Origin: Rhodoferax sp.
GTDB taxonomy: Bacteria > Pseudomonadota > Gammaproteobacteria > Burkholderiales > Burkholderiaceae_C
Length of the DNA: 64,000 bases
Assembly: GCF_018780565.1 (NCBI RefSeq)
Contig: NZ_JADMJN010000002.1
Coordinates: 558,001 to 622,000 of the forward strand
Direction of reading: 5' to 3'
Part shown: positions 51,170 to 60,430 of the stretch, one piece after another
Numbering within the stretch: the stretch's first letter is position 1
Layout: the number at the start of each line of letters is the position of its first letter
The notes under the pieces: generated by a model
What the model was told of the DNA's origin: nothing
The model's input: only the letters and a program-made list of their open reading frames with translations
The model's database searches: none
Program-made: the position numbers and the translations under genes

Positions 51170-53473
51170 CTACTTGCCGTGCGCTGCGTTGGCCACTGCC
51201 AGTGCGGTCATGTTGACCACCCGACGGACCGTGGAAGACGGTGTCAGCACATGCGCCGATGCGGCGGCGCCCAGCAGGATGGGCCCCACCGTGACCCCGT
51301 GCCCGCCAGTGACCTTGAGCACATTGAACAAAATGTTGGCAGCGTCCAGATTGGGGCAGATCAGGATGTTGGCCTCGCCATGAAGCTTGTTGTCCATCAG
51401 GGCAGCGTGGCGCATGTTCTCTGACAAGGCCGCGTCGCCGTTGAGCTCCCCATCGCATTCCACATCGGGTGCCAGCTGGCAAAAAATCTCATGGGCTTCA
51501 CGCATCTTGAGCGCCGATTTCCGGTTGGATGAACCATACATCGAGTGCGAAAGAAACGCGACCTTGGGCGGCAAGCCGAAGCGCCTTACCTCGTCGGATG
51601 CCATCAGGGCAATGCTGGCCAACTGCTGTGCGTCGGGGTCTTCATTGACAAAGGTGTCGGCAATGAACAGGGTTCGGTCATCAAGCATCAGGGCATTCAC
51701 CGTGGCCAGTCCGGAGGCGTCCGGGCGAACGCCGATGAGGTCGCGAATATGGTCCAGGTGCACATCAAAGCGCCCCACCAGTCCGCACAGCATGGCGTCG
51801 GCATCGCCCAGTTTGACCATCAACGCTGCGATGGTGGTGTTGGAGCGGCGCACCGCCGCCTTGGCCGCGTCAATGGACACGCCGCGCCGTCCCATCTGGT
51901 GGTGGTAGGTTTCCCAGTACTGGCGAAAGCGGGGGTCGTCTTCCGGGTTGACGCATTCCACATCGACGCCGAGCCTGATACGCAGACCGGCTTTGAGCAG
52001 ACGTGCCTCAATGACGGCGGGGCGGCCAATCAGGATCGGGTAGGCCAGACCTTCATCCACTGCGACCTGGGCGGCACGCAGCACGCGCTCGTCTTCGCCT
52101 TCGGCATAGGCCACGCGCTTGGCAGTTTGGGCCACAGCTTTGGCGGCCGTGAAAACCGGACGCATGAACATGCCGGTCTGGTAAACGAAACGCGACAGTT
52201 GTTGACGGTAGGCTTCCATGTCATGGATGGGCCGCACTGCCACGCCGGATTCTTCGGCTGCCTTGGCCACGGCGGGCGCAATGCGCAGGATCAGCCGGGA
52301 ATCAAACGGGGTGGGGATCAGGTAGTCCGGTCCAAATACCAATTCTTTGCCGGCATAGGCGGTGGCCACTTCTTCGCTGATGTCGGCCTTGGCCAGATCG
52401 GCAATTTGCCGCACGCAGGCCAGCTTCATGGCCTCGGTGATTTTGGTGGCGCCACAGTCCAGCGCGCCGCGAAAGATGTAGGGGAAGCACAGGACGTTGT
52501 TGACCTGGTTGGGGTAGTCGGAACGGCCCGTGGCAATGATGCAGTCTGGCCGCACGGCCTTGGCCAGCTCGGGGCGGATTTCCGGTTCGGGGTTGGCCAG
52601 CGCCAGGATGATGGGCTTGGGGGCCATCGTCTTGACCATGTCCTGCGTCAGCACGCCAGCGGCAGAACAGCCAAGGAACACATCGGCGCCGTCGACCACA
52701 TCGGCCAGGGTGCGCAAAGCAGTCTTTTGTGCATAAGGCGCCTTGGATTCATCAAAGCCACCGGGGCGGCCTTCGTGAATCACGCCTTTGGAGTCGCAGA
52801 CATAGACGTTTTCGCGGCGCACGCCCAGGCCAACCATCACGTCCAGGCAGGCAAGGGCGGCCGCCCCCGCGCCAGAGACGGCGACTTTGACGTCCTCAAT
52901 CCTTTTGCCCACCAGCTCAAGTCCGTTGAGCAGTGCTGCACTGGAGATGATGGCGGTGCCATGCTGGTCGTCATGAAACACCGGAATATTCATGCGCTCG
53001 CGCAATTTTTTCTCGATGTAGAAGCACTCGGGCGCCTTGATGTCTTCCAGATTGACGCCACCCAGCGTGGGTTCCATGGCGGCGATCATCTCCACCAGTT
53101 TGTCGGGGTCGCGTTCGGCCAACTCGATGTCAAAAACATCAACGCCCGCAAACTTCTTGAACAGGCAGCCCTTGCCCTCCATCACAGGCTTGGCCGCCAG
53201 CGGCCCGATATCGCCCAGGCCCAGCACCGCCGTACCGTTGGTGATGACGCCCACGAGATTGCCGCGCGAGGTGTACTCTGCGGCCAGGGACGGGTCGGCC
53301 TCGATGTCGAGGCAGGGGTAGGCGACTCCTGGCGAATAGGCCAGAGACAGATCGCGCTGGTTGGACAGCGGCTTGGTGGGTGTGACCGAAATTTTCCCGC
53401 GCGTTGGTGTGCGGTGATATTCACGAGCCGCGTCGCGAAGGGCATTTTCTGCGGGCGATAGTTCTTTGGACAT
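51170..53473 (-). CDS. maeB: NADP-dependent malic enzyme with phosphotransacetylase-like domain
   Basis: A 767-residue two-domain enzyme. The N-terminal malic-enzyme part (about 1-430) has [39 protein letters not shown] and NAD(P)-binding [15 protein letters not shown]. The C-terminal part (about 435-760) resembles phosphotransacetylase and is regulatory in MaeB. It converts malate to pyruvate with NADPH formation. Full length for the family. GGAGAC precedes the ATG. It is the first gene of a possible unit with ureD. Confidence 0.94.
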   Translation of the reverse strand: MSKELSPAENALRDAAREYHRTPTRGKISVTPTKPLSNQRDLSLAYSPGVAYPCLDIEADPSLAAEYTSRGNLVGVITNGTAVLGLGDIGPLAAKPVMEGKGCLFKKFAGVDVFDIELAERDPDKLVEMIAAMEPTLGGVNLEDIKAPECFYIEKKLRERMNIPVFHDDQHGTAIISSAALLNGLELVGKRIEDVKVAVSGAGAAALACLDVMVGLGVRRENVYVCDSKGVIHEGRPGGFDESKAPYAQKTALRTLADVVDGADVFLGCSAAGVLTQDMVKTMAPKPIILALANPEPEIRPELAKAVRPDCIIATGRSDYPNQVNNVLCFPYIFRGALDCGATKITEAMKLACVRQIADLAKADISEEVATAYAGKELVFGPDYLIPTPFDSRLILRIAPAVAKAAEESGVAVRPIHDMEAYRQQLSRFVYQTGMFMRPVFTAAKAVAQTAKRVAYAEGEDERVLRAAQVAVDEGLAYPILIGRPAVIEARLLKAGLRIRLGVDVECVNPEDDPRFRQYWETYHHQMGRRGVSIDAAKAAVRRSNTTIAALMVKLGDADAMLCGLVGRFDVHLDHIRDLIGVRPDASGLATVNALMLDDRTLFIADTFVNEDPDAQQLASIALMASDEVRRFGLPPKVAFLSHSMYGSSNRKSALKMREAHEIFCQLAPDVECDGELNGDAALSENMRHAALMDNKLHGEANILICPNLDAANILFNVLKVTGGHGVTVGPILLGAAASAHVLTPSSTVRRVVNMTALAVANAAHGK

Positions 53474-53642
53474 TCATGTCTCCAATATGGGTTTTCCAGG
53501 CACCAAGCGGCTGAGGCTTTGCAAAGCCTGCGGATGGTCGCGTTATGCGTAGCCTGGGTGACTTCGAGTGATTCCTGATCTTGGTGATCGTGGTCGCATT
53601 TTATATACAGCCGCCAGGGGCTTTGGACCGGCAAGACGGGGG

Positions 53643-53676
53643 CAAGCCCACCGTGCGTGCATGCACGGTGGGCTTG
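53643..53676. terminator. Strong stem-loop between lipoprotein and malic enzyme genes
   Basis: CAAGCCCACCGTGC (53643-53656) pairs perfectly over 14 bases with GCACGGTGGGCTTG (53663-53676), loop six bases. It lies 28 bases past the stop of the minus-strand gene at 53704. No T-run follows on either side, so termination strength is uncertain. Confidence 0.6.
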
Positions 53677-53703
53677 TGAGAGGCAGGCGACGGCGCGCAG
53701 CGG

Positions 53704-54219
53704 CTACATCTGACCTTCCGTCAGGGTATCGAGCTGAAATCTGCCGCTGCTATGCCATAGCCAGGTGTCGGTGTAGGTTACGCGGCCCATGCGGGTGGGT
53801 GCCGGAAATGGCGCCGCCAGACGCACGGTGCGCTCGATCTCGGCGACCACTTCGGGCGCATGGCTTGGAGCCCGCATCCATTGGGTGCCAGTGACGCGGC
53901 CTTTGCCGTCGACTTCAACCTGCAGTACGCCGATCGCGTAAAGCATGGGGGGCATCTTCCCTTTGAAAATTCGATTGGCATTCTTTCCGTAGAGATGGGT
54001 AGCCGCATCGCGCCGGTAGTCGCGGGGATTGGTGGCTGCAGATGCCGTGCCACTGATGTCGGGCGCAGGGAGCTGGCTGGCGGCTGGGGGGGCGGCAGGA
54101 GCCGGGGTCGGCGCGGAGGGTGCAGGTGCAGGCGCAGAGGTGCAGCCTGCCATCACGGCAATGAATCCGGCCCAGGCAGCCAGCAGAAGCGTGTGACAGA
54201 GTTTGGGCGATAGGTGCAT
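53704..54219 (-). CDS. Lipoprotein with TonB-C-like domain
   Basis: A 171-residue lipoprotein. The signal peptide ends in the lipobox VMAGC (Cys near residue 26), followed by an Ala/Pro-rich spacer (about 27-55) and a C-terminal domain (about 70-170) with LYAIGVLQVEVDGKGRVTGTQWMRA and IERTVRLAAPFPAPTR, resembling the TonB C-terminal fold. Similar small proteins occur widely in Burkholderiales; function unknown. CGGAGA precedes ATG 54219; the frame is open to 54360. Confidence 0.72.
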   Translation of the reverse strand: MHLSPKLCHTLLLAAWAGFIAVMAGCTSAPAPAPSAPTPAPAAPPAASQLPAPDISGTASAATNPRDYRRDAATHLYGKNANRIFKGKMPPMLYAIGVLQVEVDGKGRVTGTQWMRAPSHAPEVVAEIERTVRLAAPFPAPTRMGRVTYTDTWLWHSSGRFQLDTLTEGQM

Positions 54220-54386
54220 GTGGCGTCTCCGAACGGGGTATTTGGGGTTTGGTGATTGGCAGTGCGCGCGGTGTGAATTGGCACTCAGACCCCTACTTTG
54301 CCCGAAAAGTACAGCCTTGTGCAGATTTGCGGGTTTCAAAAGGTAATGGTTTGTCAGCATTCACCGGGGGCTGCGTTACCGGTAGC

Positions 54387-55358
54387 TCAGTCAACACGCG
54401 CGCCAGAAGCTTGCACCAACTTTTCGTATTTGGCACGCTCCTTCTTCATGAACGCACCAAATTCGTCCGGCGTTGTCGGGACCGGCTCGGCCAGCAAGGC
54501 GGCAAAACGGGCTTTGGTCTCGGGTGCCTGAAGTGCGGCCACAAAGGCCTGATTGAGTCGGGCCACGACCTCTTTGGGTGTGCCCGCAGGCGCCACCAGC
54601 CCCCACCAGGTGTCAATGGCAAAACCTTTTAAAGTGTCTGCCACGGATGGTACGTCGGGCAGGGCGCTGGCCCGTGTCAGGGTCGTGACTGCGATGGCCT
54701 TGAGCTTGCCGGATCGAACGTTGGGCGCGGCCGTTGCCAGATTGTCAAAGTTGAAGTCCACCTGGCCGCCGAGCAAGGCCAATTGCGCCGGGTTGCCGCC
54801 GTTGTAGGGAATGTGGACGGCGAAGATGCCGGCTTCCTTCTTGAACATTTCACCGGCGAGGTGCCCTGCGCTGCCGTTGCCGCCGCTGCCGTAGTTGAGT
54901 TTGGCCGGGTTGGCTTTAGCATAGACAATCAGGTCACTGACGCTGTTGATTTTCAGGCGCTGTGCGACCTCAGCGTTCAGGACCAGCACATTGGGCACCC
55001 GCAGCATCTGGGTGATCGGGGCAAAATCGGTTGCCGCGTTGTAGGGCATCCTGGCGTAAAGCCAGGGGTTTACCGCGTGGGTGGCCGTGGCCGCGATGCC
55101 GATGGTGAGCCCATCCGGCGCTGCTTTGGCCACTGCATCTGCGCCAATATTGCCGCCCGCACCGGGGCGGTTCTCGATGATGACGGGCCCCAAGTTGTCT
55201 CGGACCCGCTCCGCCAGGGCGCGCGCGGTCAGGTCGATGGGGCCACCCGCAGCGTAGGGCACGATCAGGCGGATGGGTTTGCCTTGGGCTTGCACCCCTG
55301 GCGCGACGACGGTGCTGAGAATGGCAACGACGGTGAGAAGGAGTTTGGTGTGGCGCAT
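54387..55358 (-). CDS. Bug/TctC-type tripartite tricarboxylate transporter binding protein
   Basis: A 323-residue periplasmic binding protein with a signal peptide (residues 1-24, cleavage after VQA). Bug signature: PIRLIVPYAAGGPIDLTAR, IENRPGAGGNIGADAVAKAAPDG and VHIPYNGGNPAQLALLGGQVD. It is the second orphan Bug gene of the window, only distantly like the one at 36663. No membrane subunits adjacent. Start ATG 55358 fits the signal peptide; the open frame extends to 55478. Confidence 0.87.
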   Translation of the reverse strand: MRHTKLLLTVVAILSTVVAPGVQAQGKPIRLIVPYAAGGPIDLTARALAERVRDNLGPVIIENRPGAGGNIGADAVAKAAPDGLTIGIAATATHAVNPWLYARMPYNAATDFAPITQMLRVPNVLVLNAEVAQRLKINSVSDLIVYAKANPAKLNYGSGGNGSAGHLAGEMFKKEAGIFAVHIPYNGGNPAQLALLGGQVDFNFDNLATAAPNVRSGKLKAIAVTTLTRASALPDVPSVADTLKGFAIDTWWGLVAPAGTPKEVVARLNQAFVAALQAPETKARFAALLAEPVPTTPDEFGAFMKKERAKYEKLVQASGARVD

Positions 55359-55502
55359 GAGGCTATTGTGCTCAATTTCAGGCCTTTGTCCCGTTAACAA
55401 TCCTTTACAAGTCTTTGCATGGGGTTTGTCGTTCGTGTGTGGCGAGGCCTGCGTTGCATAGCCATGGGATTTCCCCATGCCTTAGCAACCCTGGAGTTCA
55501 AG

Positions 55503-55865
55503 ATGAAGATTCAAACCCTGATTGCCGCGCTGATCCTTGCGGCTGGCGGCACCGCTTTCGCGCAAACCACCCCAAGCCCAGCGCCCACGGTGAAAGACCC
55601 CACTGCGACCCCGGGGCTGGACAAGCGGCAGGCGGAACAGCAAAAACGCATTGACCAGGGCGTAGCTTCCGGTCAACTCAATGACAAGGAAGCAGCTCGC
55701 CTGCGCGCCAGAGAAACCAAGCTGGAAGCCGACAAACAGGCCGCCAAAGCGGACGGCAAAGTGACCGCACCGGAACGCAAGAAGCTTCATCGTGAGGCGC
55801 ATCGGGACAGCAAGGCCATTCACCGGCAAAAACACGATCGTCAAAACACGGCGCCGGCCAGGTAA
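55503..55865 (+). CDS. Small secreted charged helical protein
   Basis: A 120-residue protein with a signal peptide (KIQTLIAALILAAGG, cleavage after AFA near residue 20). The mature part is almost entirely charged and helical, rich in Lys, Arg, Glu, Ala and Gln; KRIDQGVASGQLNDKEAARL and KLEADKQAAKADGKVT look like two EF-hand-like or helix-turn-helix repeats but lack a calcium loop. Ends in a basic tail. No family known to me. GGAG lies seven bases before ATG 55503. Confidence 0.65.
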   Translation: MKIQTLIAALILAAGGTAFAQTTPSPAPTVKDPTATPGLDKRQAEQQKRIDQGVASGQLNDKEAARLRARETKLEADKQAAKADGKVTAPERKKLHREAHRDSKAIHRQKHDRQNTAPAR

Positions 55866-55895
55866 AACAGGTGTCAAAAACGGCCAACGAGCATC

Positions 55896-56969
55896 TCAGC
55901 CCTTGGCCGATTCGCGCGCCTTGTCCGCTTCGGTCGTGAAAGAATCCGCGTAAAACTCGTCCTCTGGCAACCCGGCCTGGGTGATGTAGGCGGCCCGGGC
56001 GGAGTCCACCACAATCGGGGCGCCACAGGCGTACACCTGATGCTTGGACAGATCGGGGAAGTCCTCCAGGACCGCCTGATGCACATAGCCCGTGCGGCCG
56101 CTCCAGGCGTCTTCCGCCAGGGCGTCTGACACAACCGGCACATAACGCAGATGGGGCATCTCGGCGGACTTGGCTTTGACCCACTCATCCATGTACAAGT
56201 CTGACGGCCGGCGACCGCCCCAGTACAGGGTGATGGAACGCGTAATGCCTTTGAACTGCATGTGTTCAATGAGTGCCTTGATGGGAGCGAAACCCGTTCC
56301 AGAAGCCAACAGAATAATAGGTTTCTGACTGTCTTCACGTAAAAAGAAGCTGCCATAGGGGCCTTCGACGCGCAGGATTTCCTTTTCCTTCATGGCGGTG
56401 AACACATGGTCTGTGAACTTGCCACCGGGCATGTGCCGAATATGGAGCTCCAGTCCACCGCCTGTTGCTAGCGTATGGGGTGCATTGGCCATGGAGTAGC
56501 TGCGCCGGGCACCATCGCGCAGGATGAACTCCACATACTGGCCGGCGTGGTAAGTGAAGCTGTCGTTGGCGGGCAGTTGCAGCTTGATCAACATGACGTC
56601 GACAGACTTCTTCTCCATCAAGCTGACACGTGTAGGCATTTTCTTGATGGGAAATGCGCCTTCCTGGGTCACCTGGCGCGATTCAAGCACCACGTCGCTT
56701 TGCGCCACGCTGCAGCAGGTGAGGACAAAGCCAGCGGCCTCTTCCTCGTCACTCAGGGCTTTGCTCTGGTGCGGGCCGTGTACGACAACGCCAGTCAGCT
56801 TTTTGCATTTGCATGACCCACAGGCGCCATCTTTGCAACCGTAAGGCATGCCAATACCCTGGCGTATGGCCGCAGCAAGAATCCCTTCACCGGGCTTGCT
56901 TGTAAAGGATCGGCCACTGGGTTGTACGGTGATCTGGAAGCCTGGGGTCCCGGTTTCGCTGCTGCTCAT
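55896..56969 (-). CDS. CDP-6-deoxy-delta-3,4-glucoseen reductase-like 2Fe-2S/FAD reductase
   Basis: A 357-residue electron-transfer flavoprotein. The plant-type ferredoxin domain (about residues 12-100) has C45, C50, C53 (YGCKDGACGSCK) and C85 (LTCC). The FAD part follows with RRSYSMANAP and the NAD(P) part with LLASGTGFAPIKALIEH. Burkholderiales proteins of this type are annotated as glucoseen reductase (AscD), but no sugar genes are near, so it may serve another acceptor. ATG 56969 chosen; the open frame extends to 57302. It diverges from the epimerase-like gene. Confidence 0.82.
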   Translation of the reverse strand: MSSSETGTPGFQITVQPSGRSFTSKPGEGILAAAIRQGIGMPYGCKDGACGSCKCKKLTGVVVHGPHQSKALSDEEEAAGFVLTCCSVAQSDVVLESRQVTQEGAFPIKKMPTRVSLMEKKSVDVMLIKLQLPANDSFTYHAGQYVEFILRDGARRSYSMANAPHTLATGGGLELHIRHMPGGKFTDHVFTAMKEKEILRVEGPYGSFFLREDSQKPIILLASGTGFAPIKALIEHMQFKGITRSITLYWGGRRPSDLYMDEWVKAKSAEMPHLRYVPVVSDALAEDAWSGRTGYVHQAVLEDFPDLSKHQVYACGAPIVVDSARAAYITQAGLPEDEFYADSFTTEADKARESAKG

Positions 56970-57016
56970 GTTTTCTGTATCCTTGGGCCGTGTTGCATTG
57001 TTAAGGGTCTCCGATT

Positions 57017-57976
57017 TTGCCTTCAAACCAAAGCCCCTCTTCGAGTTTGTATGCCACCCGCCCAGGCGCCTTGCCCGCCCGCTTTCGCAGAACCCGGGTT
57101 TTGATCGTGGGTTGTGGTGATGTGGGCCTGCGGGTTGCGCAGGCCCTGAAGGGCCGGGTTCGCCTGATCGCCCTGACCTCCAGCGTTGATCGCACGCAGG
57201 CGCTGAGGACGCGTGGCATAACGCCGCTGGTCGGTAATCTGGATTCCCCCGGGTCGCTGCGCCGCCTGGCGGGATTGGGACAACGTGTACTTCATTTGGC
57301 ACCCCCGCCGGGCGAAGGATGGGGCGACCCGCGTACGCTTGCCTTGACCCGAGCCCTGCGTTTGCGCAGCCCGCCTGTGGTACTTGTTTATGGCTCCACC
57401 AGTGGCGTCTACGGTGACTGTCAGGGTGATTTTGCTATGGAAACAAGAGCGCCAAGCCCAGATACGCCGAGGGCCAGGCGTCGAATTTATGCGGAAAATT
57501 CGGTTCGTTTCTTTGGTCGTTCGGCTCAGGTACGCAGCAGTATCCTGCGCATTCCAGGCATCTACGCGCCAGATCGGGAGGGGGGTACACCACGGGCGCG
57601 CCTGCTCAAAGGTACTCCCGTGCTGCAGGAGGCCGATGACGTCTACACCAACCATATTCATGCCGACGATCTGGCCCGCGCCTGCGTTGCGGCGCTTTGG
57701 CGAGGCAAGCCGCAGCGTGTCTACAACGTGAACGACGACACGTGCCTGAAGATGGGTGACTACTTTGATCTGGCCGCTGATTTGTACGGATTGCCACGCC
57801 CGCCCCGCGTGGCGCGAAACACGGCCAGGGATCAGCTGCCTTTGATGTTGTTGAGCTTCATGAGCGAGTCGCGTCGCATGGACAACGCGCGTTTGAAACG
57901 AGAGCTGCGACTGCAATTGCGCTATGCCACAGTGGACGCTGGATTGCTGTCGCCATGGCGCCTGGATGGCGATTAG
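57017..57976 (+). CDS. NAD(P)-binding epimerase/YeeZ-like protein
   Basis: A protein of up to 319 residues with an N-terminal Rossmann fold (RVLIVGCGDVGLRVAQAL near residues 27-44) and the extended-SDR pattern VLVYGSTSGVYGD and ILRIPGIYAPDR, with HADDLARACVAALW toward the end. The usual YxxxK catalytic pair is not clear, as in YeeZ-type proteins. No ATG suits the start: TTG 57017 is given, and TTG 57047 is possible, so the first 10-25 residues are uncertain. Substrate unknown. Confidence 0.72.
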   Translation: MPSNQSPSSSLYATRPGALPARFRRTRVLIVGCGDVGLRVAQALKGRVRLIALTSSVDRTQALRTRGITPLVGNLDSPGSLRRLAGLGQRVLHLAPPPGEGWGDPRTLALTRALRLRSPPVVLVYGSTSGVYGDCQGDFAMETRAPSPDTPRARRRIYAENSVRFFGRSAQVRSSILRIPGIYAPDREGGTPRARLLKGTPVLQEADDVYTNHIHADDLARACVAALWRGKPQRVYNVNDDTCLKMGDYFDLAADLYGLPRPPRVARNTARDQLPLMLLSFMSESRRMDNARLKRELRLQLRYATVDAGLLSPWRLDGD

Positions 57977-58236
57977 TTGTGTGTGTTGCGTCGCAGCATT
58001 GAATTCGATTGACGCGTGATTTTCTGAATCGCACAATGCGATTGTCGGACAAAGAGCCGGCGGAAATAAATAGAAGACGCGAGGAGACAAATCTGGAAGC
58101 CACGGCCAAGGCGGTAACACGCCTTAAAGCATCAACGGTATCGGACCGCCGCGCGCGGGTGGTAGAGCCGCGCACGGCGCGGTCGCCTGCTGCCAAGGCG
58201 GCACCTTCATGTGTGGCCGGGACTGAAACCGCAGGC

Positions 58237-58983
58237 ATGTTCAGGCAAATTCGTCTGGAACCTGCGTACAAGGCGGTGTCGGCTGAAATCGAGCGCAGCA
58301 TTCTCGAAGGTGCTCTCAAACCTGGGGAACCTTTGCCCACGGAGCAGGCTCTGGCCGAGCATTTTGGCGTGCACCGTTCGACGGTGCGTGAGGCCATTCG
58401 GCAGGTTGAACAAGAGGGTTTGCTGCAAAGACGCGAAGGTCGCCGCTTGTTTGTCACCTTGCCCGGCCTTTACGATATGGCGCCGCGAGCTGCACGTCTG
58501 CTGCTGCTGCAGCAGACGACCTTTCATGAGTTGTGGCAAGTTGCGGTAATCGTCGAGCCGCTCGCGGCGCGGCTTGCGGCGGAACATGCCGATGCGATGG
58601 ATCTGCAGGCGCTGACCGCCAACACGGACATGACGGCCGAATTGACCGAAAGCGGTGGCCGCACATTGGATGAAAACGCCCGCCTGGTTCAGTTGGACGT
58701 AGAGTTTCATGCCCTTGTGGGACGTGCCAGTCACAATCCTGCGCTGATTCTGGCGAGAGAGCCCATCAGTCTGCTCTACAACCCCACCTTGTTGCGAATC
58801 CATATGCAATTACCGCAGTCCAAGGCGCGCAATCTGGCAGCCCACCGTGCGATCTTGAAGGCGCTGCAGCAGCGGGATGCCGTTGCTGCAGAAGACTGGA
58901 CCCGCAAACACATGGTTGATTTTCAGCGGGGCTTCGAATTGGCCGCGCTGGACATGAGCGCACCCATCACACTTAACCCGTAG
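58237..58983 (+). CDS. FadR/GntR family transcriptional regulator, FCD subfamily
   Basis: A 248-residue regulator from ATG 58237. The winged helix (about residues 8-75) contains PLPTEQALAEHFGVHRSTVR and the FCD domain (about 90-230) has the expected ligand positions (EPLAARLAAEHAD, LDVEFHALVG, AHRAILKAL). The frame is open back to 58009, and GAGGAG at 58080 sits six bases before an in-frame CTG at 58093, so a longer form is possible. It lies 29 bases upstream of the ABC operon on the same strand and probably controls it. Confidence 0.82.
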   Translation: MFRQIRLEPAYKAVSAEIERSILEGALKPGEPLPTEQALAEHFGVHRSTVREAIRQVEQEGLLQRREGRRLFVTLPGLYDMAPRAARLLLLQQTTFHELWQVAVIVEPLAARLAAEHADAMDLQALTANTDMTAELTESGGRTLDENARLVQLDVEFHALVGRASHNPALILAREPISLLYNPTLLRIHMQLPQSKARNLAAHRAILKALQQRDAVAAEDWTRKHMVDFQRGFELAALDMSAPITLNP

Positions 58984-59012
58984 TTCTTTCCCATCAACCC
59001 CAGGAGACAAGC

Positions 59013-60335
59013 ATGAGAGAAACAGCGAAGAAGTCAGTTTTGCCGCGTCGGCGCACAGTGGCGTTGGCTGCAATGAGCGTCGCGCTTGCGTGCGCTACAC
59101 AGATGACGCAGGCCCAGGAGACCTTCAAGGTCGGCATCGTCAGCTTCCTTTCGGGCCAGGCAGCGGAGAGCTTCGGCATTCCCGCGGTCAACGGTGCCAA
59201 GGTTCTGGTCGAGGCCTTCAACAAGGGCGAAGGCCCGGCTCCCTACAACAAGCCCGGTTTTGGTGGCCTGAAGATCGAACCCATCTACGTCGATGAAAAC
59301 GGCGGCGCCACCAAACAAGTCCAGGAACTGCGCAACCTGTACGACCGCGAAAAGGTTGATGCCGTGGTTGGCTATGTGGGTTCGGGTGACTGTCTGGCAG
59401 TTGCTCCGGTGGCCGAAGAAATGAAGAAATTTCTGATCCTGTACGACTGTGGCACACCACGTATTTTTGAAGACGGCAAGTACAACTACGTCTTCCGTAC
59501 TGCAGCCCATGCCACCATGGATAACGTCGCTTTGGCGCGCTACCTGAAGGCGCGTAACGCCAAGGCTGACACTTACAACATGATCAACCAGGACTACGCC
59601 TGGGGTCAGGACTCGCGCAAGGACTTCATGCTGTCCATGGCGAAGTTGTACCCGAATTCCAAGGCTGGCGAAGACCAGTTGCCTAAATTTGGTGCAGGTC
59701 AATATGGCACCGAAATTTCGGCGCTGATGGCCAAGCCAGCCGATGTCACCCATTCAAGTTTGTGGGGCGGTGACTTGCAGGCCTTTATCCTGCAGGCCGG
59801 TCCACGAGGCTTGTTCAAGCGCTCGCAGGTTGTGCTGTCGGCGGCCGACCACGTGTTGCCTGGGCTGGGCGAGAAGATGCCTGACGGTGCGATCATTGGC
59901 GCACGCGGTGCCTACGGTCTCTTGGCGCCAAAGTCGGCTCTCAACGACTGGTGGTGGAGCATCTATCAAAAGGCTTATACCGTCTACCCGGTTCAGGCTC
60001 CTAACCGCATGGCGCAAGCCCTGATGGGTCTGAAGCTGGCAGTTGAAAAAGCCATGGCCGCCAATGGCGGTAAGAAGCCGACAACCGAGCAACTTGCCGC
60101 CGCTATGACCGGTCTGGAATGGGATTCCGCGGCAGGCCGCATCCGCATGGCCCTGGGCTCTGGTCACCAGGCGATTCAGGACACGGCGATTGGCCGGACC
60201 CGCTATGACGCGGCGAAAAAGATGGTGATGCTGGACGATATTCAGCGCTTCCCCGCCGAATGCGTGAACCCGCCGGCCACCATGAAGTCAGAGGACTGGA
60301 TCAAGGCCGGCTTTCCTGGTGCCAAGTGCAACTGA
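59013..60335 (+). CDS. Branched-chain amino acid-type ABC transporter binding protein
   Basis: A 440-residue periplasmic binding protein (Peripla_BP_6 type). Signal peptide at about residues 1-34 (basic PRRR, hydrophobic TVALAAMSVALACA, cleavage near AQA). Mature start ETFKVGIVSFLSGQAAESFG; mid-part VDAVVGYVGSGDCLAVAPVAEE and INQDYAWGQDSRKDF. The sequence is not close to LivJ or UrtA, so the ligand is open; such proteins bind amino acids, amides or aromatic acids. CAGGAGAC precedes the ATG. A stem-loop follows before the permeases. Confidence 0.85.
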   Translation: MRETAKKSVLPRRRTVALAAMSVALACATQMTQAQETFKVGIVSFLSGQAAESFGIPAVNGAKVLVEAFNKGEGPAPYNKPGFGGLKIEPIYVDENGGATKQVQELRNLYDREKVDAVVGYVGSGDCLAVAPVAEEMKKFLILYDCGTPRIFEDGKYNYVFRTAAHATMDNVALARYLKARNAKADTYNMINQDYAWGQDSRKDFMLSMAKLYPNSKAGEDQLPKFGAGQYGTEISALMAKPADVTHSSLWGGDLQAFILQAGPRGLFKRSQVVLSAADHVLPGLGEKMPDGAIIGARGAYGLLAPKSALNDWWWSIYQKAYTVYPVQAPNRMAQALMGLKLAVEKAMAANGGKKPTTEQLAAAMTGLEWDSAAGRIRMALGSGHQAIQDTAIGRTRYDAAKKMVMLDDIQRFPAECVNPPATMKSEDWIKAGFPGAKCN

Positions 60336-60379
60336 TGCGCTGAGCTTGCCTGCGCCGCCCCTTCTGGGGGTGAGCAGGC

Positions 60380-60403
60380 GGGACCCGCCACAGCGCGGGT
60401 CCC
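60380..60403 (+). terminator. Stem-loop after binding-protein gene
   Basis: GGGACCCGC (60380-60388) pairs perfectly with GCGGGTCCC (60395-60403), loop CACAGC. It is followed by TTGTCACTT, not a real T-run. Likely a partial terminator or mRNA stabiliser between the binding protein and permease genes. Confidence 0.6.
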
Positions 60404-60430
60404 TTGTCACTTATCTGGATCATCTTTCAA

